A stretch of 64,000 bases of DNA from Bifidobacterium breve (GTDB lineage: Bacteria; Actinomycetota; Actinomycetes; Nanopelagicales; Nanopelagicaceae): contig CAMCVO010000007.1 in assembly GCA_945881945.1 (NCBI GenBank), forward strand, positions 1-64,000, read 5' to 3'. The stretch's first letter is position 1. Every line of letters begins with the position of its first letter. Positions 8,956 to 18,186 of the stretch are shown one piece after another. A program made the position numbers and the translations under genes. A model generated the notes under the pieces. It was not told where the DNA came from and ran no database searches. It saw nothing but the letters and a program-made list of their open reading frames with translations.

Positions 8956-11900
8956 TTTTTTACCAGGTTAACCCAAAGTCCTAATTCATTTTCGCTATTA
9001 CTCTCACCCGTTTGGTGATTAAATTTAGTAGCTAATACTTCAGCACCGATCTCCTCGATCGCAGAGGCAATTGCCTTTGCTACTTGCTCTGGAGCATTCC
9101 AGTTCACTGTGATTCGATCACTAACATCTAAGCCAATGCGTTTGCGCTCTTCTTGAATTGCGCGAATAACCTCACGAACTAAACCAGATTCAATCAGCTC
9201 TGGGGTTAAAGCCAAGTCCAGTGCCAAACTTTCACCAGCATGGGAGGCCACAGACCAACCACTTCTTGGAGTTTCAGTAACCACCAAATCATCTATATCA
9301 ATCTCAACAGATTTAGCACCATTGGTAAGGTCTACTGGTAATTCAAAGGCTTTGTGTTCTCGTAAATTCTTAACCATTTGAGAATGATTTGCTGAAGAGA
9401 TGGCTTTAGCTATCGCTTGGACATCTGCACCAAATTTGTTGCCCAAAGTTCTAAAGTTTGCCTTTACGGAGATATCTACTAAATCTGCTTGGGCAACATG
9501 AATCCCATCAAGTTTTAAAATGTTTAATTCTTCAGCGATGTGAGTCTTAATCTCCTCAGAGATCTGCTCCCAACCCGGGGCTGAGACTAAAGCGCGGGCG
9601 AGTGGCTGGCGAATCTTTACTCCGGATTCAGCACGGGCTGATCTACCTAATTCAACTAGTCGGCGAGAGAGTGCTACAGCAGTTGATAACTTCTCATCAA
9701 CGAAACCTTTATCTGCAACTGGAAAGGATGCCAAATGCACAGACTCAGCTTGATCGGGTTCAGCAACCTTGATTAAAGATTGCCAGACATGTTCTGAAAT
9801 GAAAGGAATTAAAGGGGCCAGCAATAAAGTTAGGTTTTTGAGACAAATATAAAGAGTGTTAAGAGCTACTTGATCGCCATCCCAGAACCTTCGACGTGAT
9901 CTGCGAACATACCAATTAGAGAGATCATCTATGAATGAAGATAGTAATACTCCTGCTTGTTGTGAATCAAAGCTCTCCAGTGCAATATCTACTTCAGTAA
10001 TCAGTGTATTTAACTCAGAAAGTATCCATTTATCCATCAGTGTCAGATCTTTGGAGAGCTGCGATACTGAAAAGTCAGCAGCGTTTGCGTATAAAGTGAA
10101 AAATGAGATGGTGTTCCAATAGGTTAAAAGCGTTTTTCGTACTACATCAGAGATCGCGTCATGACCTACCCGCCTTGCACTCCATGGAGAGCCAGCTGCC
10201 AACATGTACCAACGGACTGCATCAGCTCCATGTTGATTCATTAATGGCATTGGCTCTAATACATTTCCTAAATGCTTACTCATCTTGCGACCATCTTTAT
10301 CAAGAATATGTCCAAGACATAAGACTGTCTTATAAGAGGATTGATCAAAGACTAATGTTCCAATAGTCATTAAGGTGTAAAACCAACCCCGAGTTTGATC
10401 AATCGCCTCACAGATAAAATCGGCTGGATATGCAGCTTTGAACTGTTCAACTGAACCGGCTTGATGAGGATATCCCCACTGAGCAAATGGCATCGCACCA
10501 GAGTCATACCAACAATCAATTACCTCAGGAATTCTCTGCATCATCTGCGAACATTCAGCGCAAGCGAATTTAACATCATCAACAAATGGTCGATGTGGAT
10601 CTAACTTGCTTAACTCTTGACCAGACAGGTTGCCTAATTCAGCAAGAGAGCCAACACAAATCTCATGTTTATTCTCGCACCGCCAGATAGGAAGGGGGGT
10701 TCCCCAATAACGATTACGGGAGATAGCCCAATCAATATTATTGTTCAGCCAATCTCCAAATCTGCCAGTTTTTATTGTCTCTGGATGCCAATTAGTTTTT
10801 GAATTTTCTCTCAGTAATTCCTGTTTAATTGCAGTTGTTCTTACATACCAAGAAGGCTGTGCGTAATACATGAGCGCGGTATGGCAGCGCCAGCAGTGTG
10901 GGTATGAGTGTTCAAATTGTGAATTCTTAAACATTAAACCGCGGCTCTTTAAATCCTTGATTAATGCCTTATCTGCTTCTTTAAAGAAGATACCACCCAC
11001 TAACGGCACTCCCTTCTGAAAATGACCATCAGGATTGATTGGGTTAACTACAGGTAGATTGTATTTTCTACAAACCTCTAGATCGTCAGCACCAAATGCG
11101 GGGGATTGGTGGACTAAACCCGTGCCATCTTCAACTGTCACATAATCAGCTAGAACCACAAAGTGGGCATCATTAATTTCAACAAAGTCAAATGGCCTGG
11201 TGTATTTCGTATGTTCAAGATCCTTACCTATGAAGCTTGCAATAACTTTACGATCTTCTCCAAGGACAGATGCCAACTCAGCGGCAACAACTAATCGTTC
11301 AATTTTTTCATCAATCGTTACTTCAATAACTTGGTACTCAACCTTAGGGTTAACAGCAACAGCAGTATTGGAGACTAATGTCCATGGCGTAGTTGTCCAA
11401 ACCAACAAGCTCGCCTTTAATTCAGCTAACTTGCCGGAGGTGGCAGGAAACCTGACATATACAGAGGGATCCTTTATCGTTTCATAGCCTTGCGCTAACT
11501 CATGATCTGATAAGCCAGTTCCACATCTTGGACAGTACGGTGCTACGCGATGATCTTGAACAAGTAAACCTTTTTTCCAAATTTGTTGCAGTGACCACCA
11601 AACACTTTCGATATATTCAGGTGACATGGTCCAATATGCTTCATCAAAATCAACCCAGAAACCCATTCGCTTAGTCATGTCGGTGAATTCATCAACATGT
11701 CGTTGCACTGACTGGCGGCACTTATCGTTAAATGCAGCAACACCAAACTTTTCGATGTCGGCTTTGCCGGTAAAACCCAACTCTTTTTCAACTGCAATTT
11801 CAACCGGTAGACCGTGGCAATCCCAACCGGCTTTACGAATTACCTGCTTACCCTTCATGGTTTGAAATCTCGGGAAAAGATCCTTAAATACTCGAGCTTC

Positions 11901-12092
11901 TATATGGTGTGTTCCAGGTTTGCCATTTGCTGTCGGTGGACCTTCATAAAAACTCCACCGTGGTGCACCATTTCGATTCTCTACTGATTTTTCAAAAATT
12001 TGATTTTGGGCCCAAAAATCTAAAATACCCATCTCCATGGCAGGCAGATCGATTTGCGCAGATAAGGTATTAATCATGCGCTTCTTATTCAT
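8952..12092 (-). CDS. ileS: Isoleucyl-tRNA synthetase (long, eukaryote-like type)
   Basis: This class I synthetase charges tRNA-Ile and edits Val-tRNA-Ile. The 1046-residue length and the sequence PGTHHIEARVFKD around the HIGH-type motif (HHIE at residues 62-65) match the eukaryote-like IleRS form common in actinobacteria, a form generally linked with mupirocin insensitivity. The second signature, KMSKH, lies in DGRKMSKHLGN. The open frame extends to a GTG at 12149, but those extra residues do not resemble IleRS. A TAGAAT box at 12104-12109 also places the start at ATG 12092 or GTG 12098. It lies on the minus strand inside an otherwise plus-strand cluster. Confidence 0.95.
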   Translation of the reverse strand: MNKKRMINTLSAQIDLPAMEMGILDFWAQNQIFEKSVENRNGAPRWSFYEGPPTANGKPGTHHIEARVFKDLFPRFQTMKGKQVIRKAGWDCHGLPVEIAVEKELGFTGKADIEKFGVAAFNDKCRQSVQRHVDEFTDMTKRMGFWVDFDEAYWTMSPEYIESVWWSLQQIWKKGLLVQDHRVAPYCPRCGTGLSDHELAQGYETIKDPSVYVRFPATSGKLAELKASLLVWTTTPWTLVSNTAVAVNPKVEYQVIEVTIDEKIERLVVAAELASVLGEDRKVIASFIGKDLEHTKYTRPFDFVEINDAHFVVLADYVTVEDGTGLVHQSPAFGADDLEVCRKYNLPVVNPINPDGHFQKGVPLVGGIFFKEADKALIKDLKSRGLMFKNSQFEHSYPHCWRCHTALMYYAQPSWYVRTTAIKQELLRENSKTNWHPETIKTGRFGDWLNNNIDWAISRNRYWGTPLPIWRCENKHEICVGSLAELGNLSGQELSKLDPHRPFVDDVKFACAECSQMMQRIPEVIDCWYDSGAMPFAQWGYPHQAGSVEQFKAAYPADFICEAIDQTRGWFYTLMTIGTLVFDQSSYKTVLCLGHILDKDGRKMSKHLGNVLEPMPLMNQHGADAVRWYMLAAGSPWSARRVGHDAISDVVRKTLLTYWNTISFFTLYANAADFSVSQLSKDLTLMDKWILSELNTLITEVDIALESFDSQQAGVLLSSFIDDLSNWYVRRSRRRFWDGDQVALNTLYICLKNLTLLLAPLIPFISEHVWQSLIKVAEPDQAESVHLASFPVADKGFVDEKLSTAVALSRRLVELGRSARAESGVKIRQPLARALVSAPGWEQISEEIKTHIAEELNILKLDGIHVAQADLVDISVKANFRTLGNKFGADVQAIAKAISSANHSQMVKNLREHKAFELPVDLTNGAKSVEIDIDDLVVTETPRSGWSVASHAGESLALDLALTPELIESGLVREVIRAIQEERKRIGLDVSDRITVNWNAPEQVAKAIASAIEEIGAEVLATKFNHQTGESNSENELGLWVNLVKN

Positions 12093-12098
12093 ATCCAC

Positions 12099-12116
12099 CC
12101 CACATTCTAACGTGGG
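12099..12116 (-). promoter_or_regulatory. Candidate ileS -10 box inside an inverted repeat
   Basis: On the minus strand, CCCAC and GTGGG arms of 5 bp flank an 8-nt centre that contains TAGAAT (12109 down to 12104). The box ends 5 nt before the in-frame GTG at 12098 and 11 nt before the ATG at 12092. It may be a promoter overlapped by an operator or a small hairpin; neither is proven. Confidence 0.35.
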
Positions 12117-12160
12117 ATTAAACCATTTTTTTGACTGATTATTGCTCACGGGGGTGGCGG

Positions 12161-12190
12161 TTGGTAATTAGTTGAGCCAAGCCATAACCT
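12161..12190 (+). promoter_or_regulatory. Candidate promoter for the zinc-finger gene and lspA operon
   Basis: TTGGTA at 12161-12166 and TAACCT at 12185-12190 are spaced by 18 nt. The leader of about 14 nt would contain the AGGGGG Shine-Dalgarno sequence ahead of the GTG at 12211. Confidence 0.4.
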
Positions 12191-12210
12191 TTCCCCCTCC
12201 AGGGGGTATT

Positions 12211-12993
12211 GTGGCTATCAAGAAAAAATCAAAAAAATCATCTAGCAAGAGTGTTAAATCTTCGGTGAAGAAGGCTTTGAAGAAAGTAACTAAGAAAGCT
12301 CAACCTAAAAAGGTCGCACCAAAAAAGGTGGCAAAAAAAGCTACCAAGCGTTCACCAAACATTGTAAAACCTTCGTTAGCTAAAAAAACTAATTTTAAAA
12401 AAGGTCCTGGAAAACCTTTTCCAGCAAAGCTTCAAACCTCTACCTCTGGCTCCTCCACAACTATTTCAGTGACCTCAACTATTCCTAATGCCAACGCATT
12501 GCCTGTTGTGGAAGAACGTCGATTAGTTATGTTGCCACCTCCAAAGCCAGTTTTGAAATCAAAAAAGGCTGCGGCTTTAAAACCGATCAAAAGCGCACCA
12601 GCACCACTAATAATTCAGTCTGGTGAGAACGCTTGGAGTGCTGCTGAACTTAAGAGTATAAAAGTTGAACTTTCAAAAGACTTAATTCGCTTAAGAAAAG
12701 AGTTAGAAATTGCTGAGGCAGAAATGGAAGATCTCGTGGAGGCAGCCGGTGTTGGTGCCGGCGATGATCAAGCTGATGCTGGTGCTAAAACATTTGAGCG
12801 TGAACACGAAATGTCTTTAGTTTATAACGCACGAGATATGGTCCAACAAACTGAACGGGCTTTGGATCGAATTGAAAACAAAACCTATGGCAAATGTGAA
12901 GAGTGTGGCAATTTTGTTGGCAAAGCTAGATTACAAGTATTTCCACGTGCAACACTTTGTATGGTTTGTAAGCAGAAAGAGGAACGACGCTGA
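12211..12993 (+). CDS. DksA/TraR-type C4 zinc-finger protein with lysine-rich N-terminal tail
   Basis: The C-terminal third is a TraR/DksA-type domain: a helical hairpin (residues 143-225) followed by a C4 zinc finger with Cys229, Cys232, Cys250 and Cys253 (CEECG...CMVCK). DksA relatives bind the RNA polymerase secondary channel. The first 75 residues are a low-complexity tail made largely of Lys, Ala, Ser and Pro (KKVAPKKVAKKATKR), resembling histone-like tails. A proline-rich linker joins the two parts. Start: the GTG at 12211 has AGGGGG 5 nt upstream; the frame opens earlier (12172) but without a ribosome site. Position before lspA is typical for actinobacteria. Role in transcription is inferred from family only. 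Confidence 0.88.
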   Translation: MAIKKKSKKSSSKSVKSSVKKALKKVTKKAQPKKVAPKKVAKKATKRSPNIVKPSLAKKTNFKKGPGKPFPAKLQTSTSGSSTTISVTSTIPNANALPVVEERRLVMLPPPKPVLKSKKAAALKPIKSAPAPLIIQSGENAWSAAELKSIKVELSKDLIRLRKELEIAEAEMEDLVEAAGVGAGDDQADAGAKTFEREHEMSLVYNARDMVQQTERALDRIENKTYGKCEECGNFVGKARLQVFPRATLCMVCKQKEERR

Positions 12994-13475
12994 ACTTAAA
13001 TCAGCGTAAATGGTTGGCGGTTACCGCTTTAATTATATTTGCATTGGATTATGTAACTAAAACTTTAGCCATTGAATACTTATCCAGTCAACCAAAACAG
13101 GTTCTTGGGAGCTTCTTACAATTAAAGCTGGTCTTCAACTCAGGCGCCGCTTTTAGCATTGCTAGTAGCGGCACAATATTTTTAACATCTTTTGCCATGA
13201 TAGTTGCTGCATCAATTTTCTATTACGCAAGGAAAGTTACCTCAACTGGGTGGGCAGTAGCTCTTGGCCTGGCCTTAGGGGGAATATTTGGCAACCTAAC
13301 TGATCGAATCTTTAGAAATCCAGGGGCACTGCAGGGTGAAGTAGTTGATTGGATCCAACTTCCAAACTGGCCAGTCTTTAATGTTGCAGATGTGGCCGTG
13401 GTTAGTTCAGCAATATATATTGCATTACTTAGCTGGCGAAACATTCCATTTAGTAAGAATGAGGGCTCAAAATGA
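12990..13475 (+). CDS. lspA: Lipoprotein signal peptidase II LspA, probable CTG start
   Basis: LspA is an aspartyl membrane protease that removes the signal peptide of prolipoproteins after Lgt has lipidated them. The two catalytic aspartates are in GNLTDRIF and FNVADVAV, with four hydrophobic segments. There is no ATG or GTG in frame after the stop at 12969. The usual alternative, TTG at 13014, has no ribosome site and would cut the first membrane helix to about 10 residues before the conserved LDYVTK. CTG at 12990 has AAAGAGG ending 7 nt upstream, overlaps the preceding stop (CTGA) and gives a full helix (161 residues). The start is inference; the gene identity is secure. Confidence 0.92.
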   Translation: MNLNQRKWLAVTALIIFALDYVTKTLAIEYLSSQPKQVLGSFLQLKLVFNSGAAFSIASSGTIFLTSFAMIVAASIFYYARKVTSTGWAVALGLALGGIFGNLTDRIFRNPGALQGEVVDWIQLPNWPVFNVADVAVVSSAIYIALLSWRNIPFSKNEGSK

Positions 13476-14410
13476 GCGAACGTGAGCTTCGCAGTATTTC
13501 CATACCAGAAGGCCTTAATCAAGAGCGAGTAGATGCGGCTCTTTCTAGATTGCTGGGGCTTTCTAGAAATGTAGTCGTTGGCCTGATTGAATCTGGTGAA
13601 GTGACAATCGCTAGCAAGCCGGTTGGAAAATCTGATCGAGTCAACTCTCATGATCAATTAGAAATTTTGCTTCCAGCAGCTAAAACTGCAGCAAAATTAG
13701 TTGCAACTCCAATAGATGGATTAAAAGTTGTTTATGACGATGAGTACTTAATTGTTATCGATAAACCGGTTGGAATTGCTGCACATCCAAGTCCAGGCTG
13801 GCAAGGTGCAACTGTAGTTGGCGCAATTTTTGCTGCTGGCTATCAATTGGCAACCTCTGGCGCAGCTGAGCGTCAAGGTGTTGTACACCGTTTAGATGTT
13901 GGCACCTCAGGATTGATGGTAGTTGCAAAAAACGAAATTGCCTATGCAAGTCTTAAGGATCAGTTTAGAAATAGAACAGTCACAAAGGTTTACCATGCTT
14001 TAGCACAGGGTCATTTAGATCCAACGGTTGGCACAATTGATGCGCCAATAGATCGTCATCCAAGAGAAGATTATAGATTTGCAGTCGTAGCAGATGGGAA
14101 ACCAAGTATTACTCACTACAAGACATTAGAGGTTTTTCCAGCGGTGACTCTTCTAGAGATTGAACTTGAAACTGGCCGCACGCATCAAATTAGAGTTCAC
14201 CTTTCAGCTCTGCATCATCCTCTAGTTGGAGATCTCACCTACGGCTCTGATCCAGCCTTAGCAAAACGATTGAATATCTCAAGGCCTTGGCTTCATGCCA
14301 AGCAACTTGGTTTTGATCACCCAGCAAATGGCCAGCGGCTTTCCTTCGCCGCTGAGTACCCACCCGATCTGACACGCTCACTAGAGGTACTTTCAGATAT
14401 TTCCCGCTAG
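13472..14410 (+). CDS. rluD: 23S rRNA pseudouridine synthase, RluD/RluA family
   Basis: This enzyme isomerises uridines to pseudouridine in large-subunit rRNA. The 312-residue protein has an N-terminal S4 RNA-binding domain (about 14-75) and a catalytic domain with the family signature HRLDVGTSGL, where Asp142 is the catalytic residue. It also has ETGRTHQIRVH, which helps bind the target base. It starts in an ATGA overlap with lspA, a conserved pairing. RluD rather than RluC is favoured by length and neighbours; exact target positions cannot be read from sequence. Confidence 0.92.
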   Translation: MSERELRSISIPEGLNQERVDAALSRLLGLSRNVVVGLIESGEVTIASKPVGKSDRVNSHDQLEILLPAAKTAAKLVATPIDGLKVVYDDEYLIVIDKPVGIAAHPSPGWQGATVVGAIFAAGYQLATSGAAERQGVVHRLDVGTSGLMVVAKNEIAYASLKDQFRNRTVTKVYHALAQGHLDPTVGTIDAPIDRHPREDYRFAVVADGKPSITHYKTLEVFPAVTLLEIELETGRTHQIRVHLSALHHPLVGDLTYGSDPALAKRLNISRPWLHAKQLGFDHPANGQRLSFAAEYPPDLTRSLEVLSDISR

Positions 14411-14440
14411 AGATATCGCCCAGTAGTAATCTCACCACCC

Positions 14441-17400
14441 ATGCCTAATTCAACCGAACCCTCAAAAACCACCGAGAGTTTTGTGCATCTTCATGTGCAC
14501 ACCGAATACTCGATGCTAGATGGTGCTGCCAAAATTTCTGAGTTAGTGGCTGAGGCCGCAAGGCAAGAAATGCCAGCTATTGCCATCACAGATCACGGAA
14601 ATGTCTTTGGTGCGTTTGAATTTCACAAATTAGCAAAAGCAGCTGGAGTTAAACCAATTATTGGAATTGAAGCCTATGTAGCACCAGAGTCAAGATTTGA
14701 TAAACGCAGAGTTAAATGGGCTGATGGTGGAGAGGATGATGTTTCTGGGGGTGGTGCATACACCCACATGACTTTACTGGCTGAGAATAATCAAGGTTTA
14801 TCAAATCTATTCAAACTCTCATCACTGGCATCCCTTGAAGGTTTTTATTACAAACCGAGAATGGATCAAGAGTTATTATCAAAATATTCGAAGGGAATTA
14901 TTGCAACCACTGGGTGTCCGGGGGGAGAAATTCAAACTCGCCTGAGAATGGGCGCATATAGGGAGGCAGTAAATGCGGCCTCAAAGATGCGAGATATTTT
15001 TGGCGCCGAAAATTACTTTCTAGAGATTATGGATCACTCAATTGATATTGAAAAAAGGGTGCTGAGTGATCTGATAAAACTTGGCAAGGAGTTGAATTTA
15101 CCAATGCTAGCAACTAATGATTTGCACTACACCCACCATAAAGATGCAGCCGCGCATGAAGTAATGCTGTGCATACAATCTGGCTCTACCTTGGCCGATC
15201 CAAAACGTTTTAAATTCGATAACTCTGAGTTCTATTTGAAAACTAGCGAACAGATGAGACAACTATTTAGGGATTTCCCTCAGGCTTGTGACAACACACT
15301 TCTAATTGCACAGCGTTGTGAAACCACAATGCGCGAAGGAGAGAATCTATTGCCTCAATTTCCAGTGCCAGCGGGGGAGAGTGAGGATAGCTGGTTAATT
15401 AAAGAAGCAAATAAGGGTTTAGCTCGAAAATTGAATGGAGAAGTAAGTGGTGAGTATCAGGAAAGACTTAACTTTGAGTTAGAGGTAATGATAAAAATGG
15501 GATTTCCTGGCTACTTCTTGGTAGTGGCTGATCTTTGTAATCATGCTCGTAAAGTAGGTATTCGGGTTGGTCCAGGTAGAGGATCAGCAGCAGGCTCTTT
15601 AGTTTCTTATGCACTAGGCATTACTGGGTTAGATCCAATTGAGTTTGGATTACTGTTTGAAAGATTCTTAAATCCAGAACGTATATCAATGCCAGATATT
15701 GATTTGGATTTTGATGAACGACGACGTTCAGAAATGATCGCATATGCAACCAGTAAATATGGTGACGATCGAGTAGCGCAAATCATTACCTACGGAACTA
15801 TCAAGTCAAAGCAGGCTATTAAGGATTCAACGAGAGTGTTGGGTTTTCCTTATGCATTGGGTGAGCGCTTAACCAAATCACTACCGCCTTCAGTAATGGG
15901 CAAGGACATATCTTTAGGTGGAATTTTTAATATGGATGATGAAAGGTATGGCGAAGCATCGGAATTTCGTAATATTTACGAAGCAGATCCAGATTCCAAG
16001 CGAATTGTCGATACTGCATTAGGAATCGAAGGGCTGAAAAGACAGTGGGGCGTTCATGCCGCTGGAGTAATTTTGAGTCGGGAACCTTTGATGGATGTGA
16101 TACCAATTCATCGGCGTGAGGCTGATGGCGCAATTATTACTCAGTTTGATATGGGCGCTTGCGAGGCCACAGGTTTACTTAAAATGGATTTTCTAGGACT
16201 TAGAAATCTGTCAGTTCTAGATGATTGTTTAATTAACATTGAGAAAAACTTGGGTAAAACTGTTGTATTAGAGACACTGCCTTTAAAGGATCAAAAGACC
16301 TTTGATTTGTTGTCAAAAGGAGACACTCTCGGTGTATTCCAGTTAGACAGTTCGCCAATCCGATCACTCTTAAGATCTATGGCTCCCGATAGTTTTGAAG
16401 ATATTGCTGCGGTTATCGCTCTATATAGACCAGGTCCGATGGGGGAGGATTCACACAATAAATATGCAGATTACAAAAATGGTCGCAAAGTACCCGTAGC
16501 CATCCACCCTGAATTAGATAAACCTTTAAATGAAATATTGAAAGACACTTACGGACTGATTGTTTATCAAGAACAGGTGCTTGCAATTGCGCGAAAAGTA
16601 GCTGGTTTTACTCTTGGCAGAGCTGATCTATTGCGCAAAGCAATGGGTAAGAAGGATAAGAAGATACTTGATAAGGAAAGAGTTCATTTTGAAAATGGCA
16701 TGAAATCAAATGGATTTTCAGAAGAAGCAATAGAAAAACTGTGGCAAACCTTGATTCCATTCTCTGACTATGCATTTAACAGGGCGCATAGCGCAGGCTA
16801 TGGCTTACTGTCATTTTGGACAGCTTATTTGAAAGCCAATTACCCCTCTGAATATATGGCAGCACTGCTTACTAGTGTTCGAGATGATAAGGATAAAAGT
16901 GCTCTTTACCTTAATGAGTGTCGACGGATGGGAATTAAAGTGTTACCACCAGACGTGAATGAGTCTGATTCAGGATATACCCCGCGCGGAAAAGATATTC
17001 GTTTTGGCCTGAGCGCGATTCGAAATGTTGGAGAAAATGTGGTGGGGTCCATTATTGAAAATCGAAAAAATAGAGGTAAGTATTCAAGCTTTGGTGATTT
17101 TTTAATTAAAGTTGACTCACATGTATGCAACAAGAAAACCATTGAATCTTTAATTAAGGCAGGTGCCTTTGATTCACTAAGTCATACTCGGCGCGGATTA
17201 ATGATGGTGTTTTTGGAGGCATTGGATGCAGTATCTGAAAGCAAGCGGGCTGAGGCAATAGGTCAGTTTGATTTATTTGGTTCAGAAAATTCAGGCTCAA
17301 GTATCAGTGGGGTAGATCTTGATGTACCCAGCAGTGAATGGGGGAAGATGATGCTTCTTAGCTATGAAAGAGAAATGTTAGGTTTATATGTTTCTGACCA

Positions 17401-17968
17401 TCCGCTACTGGGTGTGGAGCACATCCTTAAGTCTGTGGCTGATTTTTCTATTAGCCAGTTGTCTGAGGCACCTCATGATCAGATAGTAAATATAGGTGGA
17501 TTAATTACTCAGATTCAGCGGAAAATATCCAAGCAAGGAACGCCTTGGGCGATTGTAACTGTGGAAGATTTAGAAGGAGCTGTAGATGTTTTGTTCTTTT
17601 CTAATTCTTATGCAACCCACGGAATAAATTTAGTGGAAGATCGCATTGTTGCCATTCGAGGCCGCGTAGATAAGCGTGAGGAACCACCGAGAATTTCTGC
17701 TTTGGATTTAACACTTCCAGATCTCAAACAAGTTCCTACAGGTCCATTGATAGTTTCGATGGAGGCCTCAAGATGCACCCCACCTGTCATTGACCGTATG
17801 AGTGAAATCCTGAAATCTCATCCAGGTATTAGGGAAGTACATCTTCGCCTGATTGATGGCGAGAAGAAAACTATCTTAAAATTAGATGAGGCACTAAAGG
17901 TAACCTCTTCACCTGGATTGAGTGCGGATCTTAAAACAGTATTGGGACCAGATTGCTTGGTTATTTAG
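14441..17968 (+). CDS. dnaE: DNA polymerase III alpha subunit DnaE
   Basis: DnaE is the replicative polymerase. The 1175-residue product begins with a PHP domain (HLHVHTEYSMLDGA, residues 16-29; ITDHGNVFG). The palm carries the catalytic aspartates in PDIDLDFDER, encoded from 15692. A helix-hairpin-helix region follows, and a C-terminal OB fold (IVNIGGLITQIQRK) is near residues 1015-1090. There is no proofreading exonuclease domain insert, so this is DnaE, not PolC. The ATG has no clear Shine-Dalgarno sequence; TAATCT lies 8 nt upstream, so the mRNA may have almost no leader. A 218-nt spacer with no clear terminator follows. Confidence 0.97.
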   Translation: MPNSTEPSKTTESFVHLHVHTEYSMLDGAAKISELVAEAARQEMPAIAITDHGNVFGAFEFHKLAKAAGVKPIIGIEAYVAPESRFDKRRVKWADGGEDDVSGGGAYTHMTLLAENNQGLSNLFKLSSLASLEGFYYKPRMDQELLSKYSKGIIATTGCPGGEIQTRLRMGAYREAVNAASKMRDIFGAENYFLEIMDHSIDIEKRVLSDLIKLGKELNLPMLATNDLHYTHHKDAAAHEVMLCIQSGSTLADPKRFKFDNSEFYLKTSEQMRQLFRDFPQACDNTLLIAQRCETTMREGENLLPQFPVPAGESEDSWLIKEANKGLARKLNGEVSGEYQERLNFELEVMIKMGFPGYFLVVADLCNHARKVGIRVGPGRGSAAGSLVSYALGITGLDPIEFGLLFERFLNPERISMPDIDLDFDERRRSEMIAYATSKYGDDRVAQIITYGTIKSKQAIKDSTRVLGFPYALGERLTKSLPPSVMGKDISLGGIFNMDDERYGEASEFRNIYEADPDSKRIVDTALGIEGLKRQWGVHAAGVILSREPLMDVIPIHRREADGAIITQFDMGACEATGLLKMDFLGLRNLSVLDDCLINIEKNLGKTVVLETLPLKDQKTFDLLSKGDTLGVFQLDSSPIRSLLRSMAPDSFEDIAAVIALYRPGPMGEDSHNKYADYKNGRKVPVAIHPELDKPLNEILKDTYGLIVYQEQVLAIARKVAGFTLGRADLLRKAMGKKDKKILDKERVHFENGMKSNGFSEEAIEKLWQTLIPFSDYAFNRAHSAGYGLLSFWTAYLKANYPSEYMAALLTSVRDDKDKSALYLNECRRMGIKVLPPDVNESDSGYTPRGKDIRFGLSAIRNVGENVVGSIIENRKNRGKYSSFGDFLIKVDSHVCNKKTIESLIKAGAFDSLSHTRRGLMMVFLEALDAVSESKRAEAIGQFDLFGSENSGSSISGVDLDVPSSEWGKMMLLSYEREMLGLYVSDHPLLGVEHILKSVADFSISQLSEAPHDQIVNIGGLITQIQRKISKQGTPWAIVTVEDLEGAVDVLFFSNSYATHGINLVEDRIVAIRGRVDKREEPPRISALDLTLPDLKQVPTGPLIVSMEASRCTPPVIDRMSEILKSHPGIREVHLRLIDGEKKTILKLDEALKVTSSPGLSADLKTVLGPDCLVI

Positions 17969-18091
17969 AAATAATTGAATGCTAGTTGAGCAAAACCAGA
18001 GAGTAGTGATCCTAGTAAGGACCATTTGTGCAAACATAAGAGTGAGTAAGTTCAAATCATCAAAACTCAGCTATACCCTCTTGGATGTGTG

Positions 18092-18097
18092 TATACT
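18092..18097 (+). promoter_or_regulatory. Candidate -10 box upstream of the MauE-like gene
   Basis: TATACT lies in the 218-nt spacer after dnaE; no good -35 accompanies it. A start near 18104 would leave a leader of about 80 nt holding an 8-codon open frame at 18139-18165. Otherwise I see nothing in the spacer 17969-18186. Confidence 0.3.
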
Positions 18098-18186
18098 TGA
18101 GAGTACAAGCATTAACAGTAATTAGGGATTTTCAACACATGAAAAGGCGTAAATTTTGTGGCTAAATTTAGTATAGGAGAATTACA

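Noticed and set aside
12093-12149. Upstream GTG start of ileS, adding 19 residues
   Set aside because: The extra residues do not resemble IleRS, there is no ribosome site, and a -10 box lies inside the segment.
12093-12210. T-box riboswitch upstream of ileS
   Set aside because: I looked for the conserved T-box element (TGG-N-ACC-GCG type) and a specifier stem on the minus strand and found neither.
12172-12210. Earlier start for the zinc-finger gene
   Set aside because: It has no ribosome site and falls at the proposed promoter; GTG 12211 has AGGGGG in place.
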